DNA of 32,226 nt from Bacteroidales bacterium (lineage in GTDB: Bacteria > Bacteroidota > Bacteroidia > Bacteroidales > UBA932). The position numbers and the translations under genes were made by a program. The notes beneath the pieces are model-generated. The model was given only the letters and a program-made list of their open reading frames with translations, searched no databases and was not told where the DNA came from. The stretch covers positions 1 to 32,226 of the forward strand of contig SFJA01000014.1 in the NCBI GenBank assembly GCA_004556005.1. The letters are read 5' to 3'. Below, in pieces: positions 7,022 through 15,731 of the stretch (position 1 is the stretch's first letter; every line of letters begins with the position of its first letter).

Positions 7022-7702
7022 ATGAAGCCATCAGAAAGCAACACAGCAGCTTACGCGGGTGAGGTCAGCCGCATCGGACAAAGCGTAGTAATCAGCGGTG
7101 ACATCTCTTCCCGCAGCGATATCAGGATAGACGGTCAGATGGAGGGCAAACTCTACTCCGAAGGCCGGGTAGTGATAGGCGAGACCGCCAAAATCAAGGG
7201 AAGCATCATCTGCAACGACATTGACCTCTTCGGAACGGTGGAAGGTGACGTTTATGTCAACAACCTGCTCTCGGTCAAGGCAACCGCAGTAATCAACGGC
7301 AATATCAACGTGCGCAAGCTTCAGGTCGAGATGGGCGCAAGCTTCAACGGAACCTGCTCCATGATAAGCGAGGATCAGTTCCGCAAACTTGCCTCTCAGG
7401 TTGTTACGCTCAAGACTGACAAACCTTCTGCAGTCAAGGCGGCTGCTCCGGCTCAGAGCTCTTCTCCGGTTCAGGCAAAGCTCGAAAAAGCGGAAACCGC
7501 TGCCAGCGCTGCAGCTGATGCCAAGTCTCTGGAAAAGCCTGCCGAAAAAGCCCAGGAAGACTCAGCCAAGGGCTTCCTGTCAAGGGTGGCAGATACTTTT
7601 GACGCTGCGATCAAGGGGGAACCGAAGCAGCCGGCAGAGCCTGATTCGGCAGAATTTGTCCAGGAAGAACAAAAGTCAAGAAAGAGTCCTTTCAGGTACT
7701 AG
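7022..7702 (+). CDS. Bactofilin (polymer-forming cytoskeletal protein)
   Basis: The 226-residue protein has a bactofilin beta-helix core at residues about 10-115. Its short repeated strands include VVISGDISSRSDIRIDGQMEG, GRVVIGETAKIKGSI, DLFGTVEGDVYV and AVINGNINV. Bactofilins polymerise without nucleotides into filaments or patches that organise cell-wall enzymes or DNA. The second half is a low-complexity Ala/Lys/Glu/Pro-rich tail, probably unstructured. No signal peptide or membrane segment is seen, so it should be cytosolic, perhaps membrane-associated. The gene starts 15 bases after secA. Its last 27 bases overlap the end of the convergent tex gene. Confidence 0.92.
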   Translation: MKPSESNTAAYAGEVSRIGQSVVISGDISSRSDIRIDGQMEGKLYSEGRVVIGETAKIKGSIICNDIDLFGTVEGDVYVNNLLSVKATAVINGNINVRKLQVEMGASFNGTCSMISEDQFRKLASQVVTLKTDKPSAVKAAAPAQSSSPVQAKLEKAETAASAAADAKSLEKPAEKAQEDSAKGFLSRVADTFDAAIKGEPKQPAEPDSAEFVQEEQKSRKSPFRY

Positions 7703-9856
7703 AGCGAGGGCAATCCTCTTACGTTCAAGGTCCACATCTTTCACCACAACCTTTATATGCTGGTGGAGTTTGAGGACCTTGCTCGTTTCTGTACCTCTCG
7801 GACCCAGTTGGGACACGTGTATAAGTCCGTTTTCGTGCAGACCTATATCAACGAAGGCTCCGAAATTGGTTATGTTGGTCACTATGCCCGGAAGTTGCAT
7901 CCCGCGCTTGAGATCTTCGATGTCGTGGATGTCATCCGCAAAGGCAAAGTCAACTGCCGCCTCCCTCGGATCCCTGCCCGGCTTTGCCAGCTCCTTGAGT
8001 ATATCCAGAACGGTAGGCAGTCCGGCCTCTCCTTCCACATAGTCTTCTGCCTTGATTCCCTTGCAAAGAGTCTCATTTCCAACAAGTTCGCCGGTACTTA
8101 CACCAAGGTCTGAGGCCATCCTGTCAACAATCCCGTAGGACTCCGGGTGGACGGCAGAATTGTCCAGAGGATTGGCTGCCCCCTGGACCCTGAGGAAGCC
8201 TGCGCACTGCTGGAATGCCTTAGGCCCCAGCCGAGGCACCTTGTGCAGTTCGTCCCTGCTGGCAAAGGCTCCGTTGGCATTGCGGTAGGCGACTATGTTC
8301 TCCGCGAGCGAAGGCCCTATTCCGGCCACATAGGCAAGAAGATAAGAAGAGGCAGTGTTGAGGTTTACTCCGACGCGGTTGACGCAACTCTCCACGGTCT
8401 CGTCCAATTCCCGCTTAAGCATAGTCTGGTCCACATCGTGCTGATACTGACCGACTCCCAAGTTCTTCGGGTCAATCTTTACCAGTTCTGAAAGCGGGTC
8501 CATAAGCCGGCGGCCAATGCTCACGGCGCCCCTTACGGTAACATCCTGGTCGGGGAATTCTTTCCTGGCGGCTTCCGATGCGGAGTATATCGAAGCCCCG
8601 TCTTCGCTCACCGTCCAGACCTTGCAGCCTTCCGGCAGGCTGACCTTGCGCATCAGTTCTTCCGTCTCTCTTGATGCCGTTCCGTTGCCTATGGCGACCG
8701 CCTCGATGCCATACTTGTCAATCATCGATTGCAGCGCCATTATCGATTTGACCTTCTCATTCTGGGGTGGGTGAGGATAGATTATCTGGTGGTGCAGAAG
8801 TTCACCCTGCCTGTCCAGACAGACAATCTTGCAACCGTTGCGGAATCCCGGATCAATAGCCATGGTCCGCTTCTGGCCTACAGGCGCGCCCATCAGCAGC
8901 TGTCTGAGGTTATCTCCGAAAATCTTTATGCTTTCCCTGTCCGCCTTTTCCTTGGCTTCCCTGATTACCTCCGCGCTGATTGACGGCTCGATAAGGCGCT
9001 TGAAAGAGTCCGCAATCGCTTCCTTTATCTGAGATGCACTCCTTTCCGGGGCGTATCCGTGCTTCTGGGCCCACTCGTAATATATTTTGGCACAGCACTT
9101 TTCGGCATCGGTATCAAGGCTGACGCTTACTATGCCTTCAGTTTCGGCCCTTAGGATGGCGAGCAGATTGTGAGAAGGAATGCGGGCAAGAGGAAAACTG
9201 TAATCGAAGTAGCTGCGGTATTTGGCCGCATCAGCCTTGTCCTTGCCCGAGCCTCTGAGCTTCGATACGATACGCCGCTGCCTGAACGAAGCTCTCATCG
9301 CTTCGCGTATGGGTGCTTCTTCGCTGATTCTTTCCGCAATGATATCCCTTGCTCCTGAGAGTGCCGATTCGGCATCCGGAGCACCCTGCAGCGCGGCTTT
9401 TTTCATTTCCGCACTTCCGCAGACGAAGCGCTGGGCATCCAGCTCGGGATTTCGGCTTCTGTGCTGCCAAATCAGGTCTGCAAGCCCCTCCAGGCCAAGT
9501 TCGCGCGCTGCGGTTGCCCTCGTCCTGCGCTTTGGCTTCCAAGGCAGGTACAAGTCCTCAAGTTCGGTCTGGTCGGTAAGATTCTCTATCCTTTCCCGCA
9601 GTTCGTCCGTCAGTGCTCCCGCCTCGTCTATAGTCTTGATTATGGTGGCCTTACGCTTATCCATATCATCATAGACATCTGCAAGATGCTTCACCTGGGC
9701 AATGTCCGCATCGTCCATCCCTCCCGTCTTTTCCTTGCGGTAACGGCTGATAAACGGAATGGTATCGCCCTGCGCAAACATTTCCACACAATTCTCCACC
9801 TGCCACGGCCGCAAATCCATCAGCCCTGCTATATGCTTGATATACAATTCTTTCAT
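7676..9856 (-). CDS. tex: Tex family RNA-binding transcription accessory protein
   Basis: The product has 726 residues, close to other Tex proteins. The helical Tex N-domain opens the protein (DLRPWQVENCVEMFAQGDTIPFISRYRKEKTGG). A YqgF/RNase H-like domain starts near residue 325 (MAIDPGFRNGCK). A helix-hairpin-helix region lies around 495-560 (AGIGPSLAENIV), and a C-terminal S1 RNA-binding domain at about 650-722 (GIVTNITNFGAFVDIG). Tex proteins bind nucleic acid and influence transcription and RNA turnover in the cytoplasm; the exact role is unclear in most species. The start lies one base after the stop of the metallophosphoesterase gene, so it is the third gene of an operon that begins with the glycosyltransferase at 11687. 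Its 3' end overlaps the bactofilin gene on the opposite strand. Confidence 0.95.
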   Translation of the reverse strand: MKELYIKHIAGLMDLRPWQVENCVEMFAQGDTIPFISRYRKEKTGGMDDADIAQVKHLADVYDDMDKRKATIIKTIDEAGALTDELRERIENLTDQTELEDLYLPWKPKRRTRATAARELGLEGLADLIWQHRSRNPELDAQRFVCGSAEMKKAALQGAPDAESALSGARDIIAERISEEAPIREAMRASFRQRRIVSKLRGSGKDKADAAKYRSYFDYSFPLARIPSHNLLAILRAETEGIVSVSLDTDAEKCCAKIYYEWAQKHGYAPERSASQIKEAIADSFKRLIEPSISAEVIREAKEKADRESIKIFGDNLRQLLMGAPVGQKRTMAIDPGFRNGCKIVCLDRQGELLHHQIIYPHPPQNEKVKSIMALQSMIDKYGIEAVAIGNGTASRETEELMRKVSLPEGCKVWTVSEDGASIYSASEAARKEFPDQDVTVRGAVSIGRRLMDPLSELVKIDPKNLGVGQYQHDVDQTMLKRELDETVESCVNRVGVNLNTASSYLLAYVAGIGPSLAENIVAYRNANGAFASRDELHKVPRLGPKAFQQCAGFLRVQGAANPLDNSAVHPESYGIVDRMASDLGVSTGELVGNETLCKGIKAEDYVEGEAGLPTVLDILKELAKPGRDPREAAVDFAFADDIHDIEDLKRGMQLPGIVTNITNFGAFVDIGLHENGLIHVSQLGPRGTETSKVLKLHQHIKVVVKDVDLERKRIALALVPERTLS

Positions 9857-9857
9857 A

Positions 9858-10946
9858 CTATTTCTGAACTTCCACTTCGCACTTCACTCTCATCGAAGCG
9901 TCTCTGTATCTGATTCTTATTCTGTCTCCTATTGCCGGCAGCGCGCAATCTGCCTGCCGCTTCTCAGTTGCCTGCCGTCCACCGCTGTCCGGCGCCGCGC
10001 CGGCTTTCTGCCGCTTCTCGCCGTCTTTCCCTGCTAACTCCTCCAGCGGCAACTCCCAGAGATGAGGCGAATTCCGCCTTAACATAGGGATATAAGCCCT
10101 CCTGTTCCGCTTTTTGAGCTCGCGCGGAGTATTACGGTTAAGCTCAATCAATCCTTGAACCTCCGGGTCTATCGCCTCCAGCCGCTCTGCCTTGCGCCAG
10201 CCTCGCGGCGTCCTGACCTCCAGCGACCCGAACGGAGCACCGCCGAACAGATTGATTACCAATGAACTGTCGTTTACGAACGCCTTTCCCTGCACGCTCT
10301 CGTTCTCGCCTATGACCTTGTACTCCAGCCGGAACCAGTTGCGCCTCCGCTTGGGGAAGAATTGTGCTACAAAGTAGCCGCGACGCGCTCCGCAGTTCAT
10401 CAGAGCATAGGGAATGCCGTGCCGGTCGGGGATCCCGCGCCACCAGGTTCCGCAGCTTGCGCCGACCCCCAGATGCTGCGCCCCGCCTTTCATTTCCCGG
10501 AATACCGTGTGCAGATGTGCGCTGACATACAGGCAGTTGGAGCTGCTGTCGGCAACCGCTCCGAATGGGTAGTGGCTGCAGAATACTGTCTTTTCGCCGG
10601 CTCTGGTTCGTGGCAGGGGAGAGTCTTCCCTGTTCAGCAGGACAAAACGAATTCCTCCGGCAATGAAGCTGCTGTCAGCGGGAATAGCCTTGCCGTCGTG
10701 GTTGCCCTGAACCCTGACCCAGGGGCAGGGCAGCGAGTCCAGTATGCCGAAGCAGGCGGGAAGCAGTTCGGTTTTCTCGTTGACCAGATCTCCCATAATC
10801 ACCACCAGATCAAGGTCTTTCCTCTCGAGTAACTCGGCAAACACCGATGCCCTGGCAAAGCCGAGCTCGGTGCTGTCGTCAACTTGAGGGTCACCTACAA
10901 AGGCAACCCTGAATGCTGTTAGAAACAGCAGAAGAAACAGTTTCAT
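9858..10946 (-). CDS. Exported calcineurin-like metallophosphoesterase
   Basis: The 362-residue protein has the metallophosphoesterase motif series in order: D19-P-Q (a D-x-H variant), GDLVNE at 52-57 (GDxxD variant with Asn), GNHD at 81-84, SH at 124-125 and AHLH at 143-146. These bind two metal ions and hydrolyse a phosphoester; the substrate is unknown. From memory, GDPQ and GDLVN variants are normal in a Bacteroidota subfamily with an extra C-terminal beta domain, which fits the region after residue about 180. A short hydrophobic N-terminus (about 12 residues) suggests export, although little space is left before the first catalytic strand. A Lys/Glu/Gly/Ala-rich stretch around residues 304-335 looks like a low-complexity insertion. 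The gene is 18 bases downstream of the glycosyltransferase and one base upstream of tex. Confidence 0.83.
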   Translation of the reverse strand: MKLFLLLFLTAFRVAFVGDPQVDDSTELGFARASVFAELLERKDLDLVVIMGDLVNEKTELLPACFGILDSLPCPWVRVQGNHDGKAIPADSSFIAGGIRFVLLNREDSPLPRTRAGEKTVFCSHYPFGAVADSSSNCLYVSAHLHTVFREMKGGAQHLGVGASCGTWWRGIPDRHGIPYALMNCGARRGYFVAQFFPKRRRNWFRLEYKVIGENESVQGKAFVNDSSLVINLFGGAPFGSLEVRTPRGWRKAERLEAIDPEVQGLIELNRNTPRELKKRNRRAYIPMLRRNSPHLWELPLEELAGKDGEKRQKAGAAPDSGGRQATEKRQADCALPAIGDRIRIRYRDASMRVKCEVEVQK

Positions 10947-10964
10947 TGTACGGTGACGACCGGG

Positions 10965-11687
10965 CTATTTTCTTGCCGTTATCTTCCTGAAGCGAAGTTT
11001 GAGCACGCCCCAGAATGCCTCGCCGAATATGCTTCCTGACATTTTGGAAGTGCCTTCCTGACGGTTTATGAAGATAACCGGAACTTCCGCAATCTTGTAT
11101 CCGAGTTTGTAGGTGGTGTACTTCATCTCTATCTGAAAACCGTAGCCCTTCATCTGAACGGCGTCAAAATCAATGGCTTCCAGAAGCCGCTTTGTGTAGC
11201 AAACAAATCCTGCCGTGCTGTCGTAAATTTTGAAACGGAGAACCGTACGCACATAAACGGATGCAAAATAAGACATCAGGATTCGGCCTATCGGCCAGTT
11301 CACAACGCTAACACCCTTGCAGTATCTTGAACCAATCGACATATCAGCGCCGTCCCTGCAGGCGGCATACAGCCTCGGAAGGTCGGAAGGCGCGTGAGAA
11401 AAGTCAGCATCCATCTCAAAGGTGTAGTCATATCCGTGCTCGAGCGACCATTTGAATCCTGTCAGGTAGGCAGTTCCGAGCCCCAGCTTGCCGGACCTTT
11501 CTATCAGGTGAAGACGACCTTCAAATTGAGCCTGAAGCCTTTTGACGGCCGCAGCAGTTCCGTCAGGGGACCCGTCATCAATGATCAGGATGTCAAAGCC
11601 CTCTTCCAAAGCAAGAACCGCCTTTATGATTTTTTCGACATTTTCAATTTCGTTGTATGTCGGAATGATTACAAGTTTTGTGTCCAT
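10965..11687 (-). CDS. Polyprenol-phosphate mannose/glucose synthase-like glycosyltransferase (GT2, DPM1-like)
   Basis: This 240-residue GT2 enzyme has the family signatures IIPTYNE at the N-terminus, IDDGSPDGT, and the metal-binding EMDADFSHAP. Together they are typical of single-domain dolichol/polyprenol-phosphate mannose synthases, which load a sugar from a nucleotide donor onto a lipid phosphate at the inner membrane. No C-terminal membrane helices are visible. An in-frame ATG at 11711 would put the promoter's -7 box inside the coding region, so I chose the ATG at 11687, where the protein starts MDTKLVIIPTYNE. That leaves four bases between the -7 box and the ATG, so the mRNA should be leaderless or nearly so. 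The lipid-linked sugar may feed glycoprotein or envelope glycan synthesis (inference). It heads an operon with the phosphoesterase and tex. Confidence 0.9.
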   Translation of the reverse strand: MDTKLVIIPTYNEIENVEKIIKAVLALEEGFDILIIDDGSPDGTAAAVKRLQAQFEGRLHLIERSGKLGLGTAYLTGFKWSLEHGYDYTFEMDADFSHAPSDLPRLYAACRDGADMSIGSRYCKGVSVVNWPIGRILMSYFASVYVRTVLRFKIYDSTAGFVCYTKRLLEAIDFDAVQMKGYGFQIEMKYTTYKLGYKIAEVPVIFINRQEGTSKMSGSIFGEAFWGVLKLRFRKITARK

Positions 11688-11691
11688 ACCA

Positions 11692-11722
11692 CAAATATAC
11701 TCAATTATCATAGTTTTCCAAA
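11692..11722 (-). promoter_or_regulatory. Canonical promoter for the DPM1-like operon
   Basis: On the minus strand, TTTG (11722-11719) and TATATTTG (11699-11692) are separated by 19 bases. Only TGGT lies between the -7 box and the ATG at 11687. Confidence 0.66.
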
Positions 11723-11796
11723 CCTATTTTACCGAATTTGACCCGCCTGATTTTTCCGACAGCGCCTGAATTGCACGGTTTCCCGAAATTGAAGAA

Positions 11797-11826
11797 GGGG
11801 CCGAAACAGTGTTACCGTTCGGCCCC
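11797..11826 (-). terminator. Terminator hairpin after the tricorn-SusCD operon
   Basis: GGGGCCGAA (11797-11805) and TTCGGCCCC (11818-11826) form a perfect 9-bp stem around 12 bases. On the minus strand a TTCTTCAATTT tract follows. It lies about 50 bases past the stop of the last operon gene (11879) and before the next promoter. The plus side is also T-rich (TTGCTTGTTGTTT) but has no gene leading into it. Confidence 0.65.
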
Positions 11827-11878
11827 TTGCTTGTTGTTTCCGAGGTTTAGCTCAATTGAAGGTACCTCCTTGTGACTA

Positions 11879-13735
11879 TCATTCGCCTGGGATGATGTCT
11901 TCTTCGAGTGCTATCTTGTAGAGTTCGATCCAGTAGATCTTGTCTGTAGCGTTGTAGGCTACGTAGCTTGCGTAGAAGGTGTTGTCTGACGCATATTCCA
12001 GATGAGGAACTCGCTTGTATGACGATTCGCCGAGTCTGCGGAATTCGGCAAATTGTGCGTTTTCATCGCCGATTGCAATGCTTAACACATCCAGGTCTCC
12101 TTCCTCTGCTCCCTTGACCAGCACGATGGTCTTGTCGCTGCCGTTGATTGCAAACACAAGGTCTTCTGAGATGCTTCCGCTTGAGCCTACGGTTACAGGA
12201 ATAGGGCTTCCATATGCTGCTACCGATGATTTTTCAGGGTCAATCTTGTAAATCTGCATCTTGCCTGCCTGATGGCTGCCTTCAAGGACGTAGAGCTGTC
12301 CTTCGTCGTCTGCGCAGATATCGGCATTGCCAGGAAGCGCATAAGACTCACCTTCAGGAATGTAATTCTCGACAACAGGACTGAGGCTGCGGTCGTCGTT
12401 GACCTTCATAATGTAGAATCCGAACTGATTGTAGTGGAACAGCCCGTAGGTGTCGGACCCGCACTTCGCAAATCTGGTTCCGTAGTATGTGCCTGAACTT
12501 GATGTTGAACCGCTGCCGTAGGTCGGAAGGGTCGATACCACGCTTTCGTTCCAGCTGTTCGAGTCAAAGTATGTCAGAGTCGTATTTCTGTAGCTCGGTG
12601 TGTTCTTTGTGTTGCCTGAGAAGTAGTGGTATGGATTGCCCTTTGCATCTATGCAAAGTTCCGGATCAATCATTTGTGAGGTGACTTTTACGGTCGAGGT
12701 GCTCTCGCCCACGCGGTTCCACTTGCCGCCTTCGAGTTTGCGCACTGAGTAGAAACTGCTTACCTCGCCACCCTTGTACATTACGAAAGGAGTTCCGTTG
12801 TTGTCAAAGCAGATGGAAGGTGTCGATGCGGTGGCGGTGGTATCGCTGAAAGACGGTTCGCCGACAAGTGAAAATGCAGAGCCGTCCCATTTTACAACGT
12901 TGAACCTTGCCTTTGTGGTGTGGTTGTCAGTAGCGGTGAAAAGAATATAAGGAAGCTTGTCAACAGGGTTGATGGCAAGAGCGTGATAGTCATTCATCTT
13001 GGCATCAGGCTTGGAATACTCTCCGAGTTTGCTTACCACATAGCCGAGAATCTTTCCGACCTTGAGAACATACTTCGAAGTAACGCCGGCAACCTCGTCG
13101 GTCACGGTGATGTCGATAGGGAAAGCGGTATCTACGGTAAGCTTTCCGTCAACCGGCTCGGACCCGTTGACCTTTACCACGTCTCCCTCACCGCAGCTGA
13201 CGCTGATGACGAGGGTCTGCAGGAAAGCGTTGCCAGGAACCCTGACGAGCATATTTTCGCTGATCTGCTCAGGAACCACGTCTGCCTCAAGAAGTTCGTT
13301 ATCTGCGGCAGCAAAGAGTACGGAGTTGAGCACGGCCTTTTCATCATTGTCGATAACCTTAATGGTGTAGGTTACGGAAAGACCGGAAACGTCATCGGAA
13401 ACGGTAAGGCTCTTACCCTCTTCTACAAGTATGGTGCTTTCTCCGCTAACAATCTTGTTGCCGTCCTGGGTGATGTAGTCATTATCGCTGACGGTAAACG
13501 TAGGGATGAGATTGCGGTTGGCAAGAGAAACCGGAATGGCAAAGCTCATGGTCTTGTCAGCCGTGCTGATGGTCCCGGTGATATCCTTGGAGATGCCCGG
13601 GTTGAGTTCAGCGGTCAGTTTGATAGACCTGATTGCAACCTCGTTGTCAGCCTTCTTTGAAGGGTCGCAGGAGGTAAAAGCAGCGCAGCACACCAACAAT
13701 GCCACGGCTGATACTAATGAAACAATTCTTTTCAT
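11879..13735 (-). CDS. Surface lipoprotein with Ig-like/DUF5018-like N-domains and a beta-propeller-like C-region
   Basis: This 618-residue protein has a lipoprotein signal with the lipobox FTSC (Cys23). Residues about 35-230 contain two similar beta-rich modules ending in VTYTIKV and SKYVLKV, a pattern I associate with DUF5018-like and bacterial Ig-like repeats. From about 240 onward the sequence repeats blade-like units with a hydrophobic strand, an Asp-rich turn and a Gly (ALAINPVDKLPYILFTA, SICFDNNGTPFVMYKG, ELCIDAKGNPYHYFSG, DICADDEGQLYVLEGS), resembling a six- or seven-bladed propeller. No catalytic motif is evident. As the last gene of the tricorn-SusCD operon (8-base gap to the preceding gene), it is likely a cell-surface ligand-binding accessory. 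Binding of peptides or glycans is not distinguishable from sequence. Confidence 0.78.
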   Translation of the reverse strand: MKRIVSLVSAVALLVCCAAFTSCDPSKKADNEVAIRSIKLTAELNPGISKDITGTISTADKTMSFAIPVSLANRNLIPTFTVSDNDYITQDGNKIVSGESTILVEEGKSLTVSDDVSGLSVTYTIKVIDNDEKAVLNSVLFAAADNELLEADVVPEQISENMLVRVPGNAFLQTLVISVSCGEGDVVKVNGSEPVDGKLTVDTAFPIDITVTDEVAGVTSKYVLKVGKILGYVVSKLGEYSKPDAKMNDYHALAINPVDKLPYILFTATDNHTTKARFNVVKWDGSAFSLVGEPSFSDTTATASTPSICFDNNGTPFVMYKGGEVSSFYSVRKLEGGKWNRVGESTSTVKVTSQMIDPELCIDAKGNPYHYFSGNTKNTPSYRNTTLTYFDSNSWNESVVSTLPTYGSGSTSSSGTYYGTRFAKCGSDTYGLFHYNQFGFYIMKVNDDRSLSPVVENYIPEGESYALPGNADICADDEGQLYVLEGSHQAGKMQIYKIDPEKSSVAAYGSPIPVTVGSSGSISEDLVFAINGSDKTIVLVKGAEEGDLDVLSIAIGDENAQFAEFRRLGESSYKRVPHLEYASDNTFYASYVAYNATDKIYWIELYKIALEEDIIPGE

Positions 13736-13743
13736 AACAAAGT

Positions 13744-14232
13744 TTATTTTTTTGTAAATATAAATGTACTTCTGAGGGCCGATGGTCCGGGATAACCGAT
13801 GACCATATCTTCCATGCTCGAAGATTTGAGCCTGATAATCAGTGTATTGTCCTTGTCCGGGTCAAATCCGGCATTGTATTTCCACAGCAGTCTTACAGGC
13901 AGGCTGAAAGTGCCTTTTTCAAATACCAGAGGGCTGAGTGTGCTGCTCTGGATGACATAGTCCACTCCTTCCCTGAGCCCGTCACCTGCAACGACCTCGT
14001 ATTCAACCGTAATGTCGTCAGTAAACCTGGCGGCGCTTACGTTGATATCTACCTTGAGCGAGGTCAGCAGGTTGTTCGCGGTACTGCTTATGGTCATCGT
14101 GCTGCTTGTGCCGGTCTCATCGCTGATGCTGACAAAAGGAGTATCGAAAAGTATCTCCTGATGCTTCTCGCAGGAGTGCAGCGACAACAGGACCAGCAGT
14201 GCAATCATTGCTTTTTTGATATCAATTCTCAT
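13744..14232 (-). CDS. Small SusCD-associated lipoprotein (DUF4843/Calx-beta-like)
   Basis: The 162-residue product has a lipoprotein signal with LHSC (Cys21) and one beta-sandwich-like domain. Its features recur in lipoproteins next to SusD: VSISDETG near the start, VEYEVVAGDGLREGVDYVI in the middle, then FSLPVRLLW, DPDKDNTLIIRL and IGYPGPSA, ending in TKK. I recognise the pattern as belonging to Bacteroidota SusCD loci, but the Pfam name is tentative. It probably sits on the outer leaflet of the outer membrane beside the SusCD complex. Its start codon overlaps the SusD stop by one base (TGATG), indicating translational coupling. It is followed 8 bases later by the large propeller lipoprotein. 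Confidence 0.75.
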   Translation of the reverse strand: MRIDIKKAMIALLVLLSLHSCEKHQEILFDTPFVSISDETGTSSTMTISSTANNLLTSLKVDINVSAARFTDDITVEYEVVAGDGLREGVDYVIQSSTLSPLVFEKGTFSLPVRLLWKYNAGFDPDKDNTLIIRLKSSSMEDMVIGYPGPSALRSTFIFTKK

Positions 14233-15719
14233 CAGTCTAAAGTTTTTCGTCCGGTATAACCGTCATTCTGAATGATATTTACATTTGCCTCCATTTCCAA
14301 CTGATTGATAGGCAGAGCGAAACGGTAGTCGGGATATTTCAGGGTCTTCAGAAGGGAAGTGCTGCCCGCAGGCCTGATGAGGTCTTCCTGCCTGCGCTTG
14401 ATGTCAAAGAACCTGTGCCCCTCCAGATACAGTTCCTTCGCCTTCTCCTCCTGGATGAGCCTGTCCAGGTCTGAGGAAGAATCCCATTTTATCGCTACCT
14501 CCGCCTTATCCTTGCCGAGCGCCCTCGCCCTGATGGTCTTGAGGTCATCTGCTGCTAGCTGAAGGTTGCCGCCTTCCCGTCTGCACTCCGCCTCAGCCCT
14601 TATCAGGTACATCTCCGACACGCGCAGTACGAACGGGTCGCATCTTCTGTTAAGTTTGTCCTCAACCCCGTCCTTGAACGGAATATATTTACAGCAGCGT
14701 GTGGCTACAAGTCCTGTAAACTGCTCTCCGTCAGCTTCTTCCGCATAATAGGTGTAAAGCTCCCTGCGTATGTCACCCGACTCGAAAGATGCCAGGAAGC
14801 TGTCTTCCGGTATGAGAGCGGAAGTGCTCCAGGTAGGGTTGCACTTGTTTCCTATGGTGCAGGTCATATTGTAGGAGTTGAGCCTTAGTATTGCCTCGCT
14901 GCCGGTGACGTCCTGCGCCTTGCGGAACATATTTACGTAGTCTTCCCTCGGGGTCAGTGGCTTTGCCTCTATGACCTTGGAAGCCAGTTCGGAGGCGCGG
15001 GCAAATTCTCCCTTGTAGAGCATTACCCTGGCGAGCAGCGCTTCGCAGGCGAGGCCGTTGATGTAGTGAGGGTCCGGGCAGGAGTCGGAGCCGAAGAGTC
15101 GAAGCGCTTCCTCGAGGTCTCTTATGACCATGGAGTAGCAGTCGGCGACGCTGCTGCGCTTGAGCGTCTCGTCAAAGCCGGGGATGTGGTCTATTGGGAC
15201 GACCCCAAGGTGCGAGGCATCAGGGGTGTAGCCGTAACACTGGGCATAAATGTTTGTAAGACAGAATATTATATAAGCCCTTGCAAACAGGGCGTAGGCG
15301 AAATGGCTATTGATGATATCCTTGCTCTCAGGGTATTTTTCCAGCAGCGGCTTGCCGTAAGTCAGTATGTTGTTGGCATTGGTGCAAATTTCGTATCCGG
15401 ACTTCCAGGTGGTTCTCGGGTAGCCGGCAGTGTCCTCGGCAAGGTTGTCAAAGTCAAATATCTTGGTCTCCTCGAGGTCGGCGTTGATGCGCAGTACATT
15501 GGTCTTGTCAGCAGCGACCTCTCCGATAAAGAACAGTTCGTCATCGACAAAGTCGAGCATCAGGTAGTGCAGGCCTGTGCCGGCGCTGCGCAGACCGTCT
15601 ATGTCGGAGAAGAATCCTCCTATGGTGCTCTTGCCTAGAGTATCTACCTTCAGAAATGAAGTGCAGCCGAATGATATCAGGCAGGTGGCTGCTAGAATGA
15701 ATGCTTTATAGTTCTTCAT
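14232..15719 (-). CDS. SusD/RagB-family outer-membrane binding lipoprotein
   Basis: This 495-residue protein has a lipoprotein signal ending at C19 (ISFGC) and the all-helical TPR-rich layout of SusD/RagB proteins. The end is typical, with EKAKELYLEGHRFFDIKRR followed near the C-terminus by FALPINQLEMEAN and NDGYTG. SusD-like proteins cap the SusC barrel and hold the nutrient before import. Homologues bind glycans, or peptides in the RagAB case of Porphyromonas gingivalis; the ligand is not readable from this sequence. It follows SusC by 12 bases and overlaps the next lipoprotein by one base, so the pair is certainly cotranscribed. Confidence 0.94.
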   Translation of the reverse strand: MKNYKAFILAATCLISFGCTSFLKVDTLGKSTIGGFFSDIDGLRSAGTGLHYLMLDFVDDELFFIGEVAADKTNVLRINADLEETKIFDFDNLAEDTAGYPRTTWKSGYEICTNANNILTYGKPLLEKYPESKDIINSHFAYALFARAYIIFCLTNIYAQCYGYTPDASHLGVVPIDHIPGFDETLKRSSVADCYSMVIRDLEEALRLFGSDSCPDPHYINGLACEALLARVMLYKGEFARASELASKVIEAKPLTPREDYVNMFRKAQDVTGSEAILRLNSYNMTCTIGNKCNPTWSTSALIPEDSFLASFESGDIRRELYTYYAEEADGEQFTGLVATRCCKYIPFKDGVEDKLNRRCDPFVLRVSEMYLIRAEAECRREGGNLQLAADDLKTIRARALGKDKAEVAIKWDSSSDLDRLIQEEKAKELYLEGHRFFDIKRRQEDLIRPAGSTSLLKTLKYPDYRFALPINQLEMEANVNIIQNDGYTGRKTLD

Positions 15720-15731
15720 ATCCTGATCGTT

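Noticed and set aside
12920..13660. Plus-strand open frame of 246 codons opposite the propeller lipoprotein
   Set aside because: It is antisense to a signal-peptide-bearing gene in a tight operon, with no start signals and no domain.
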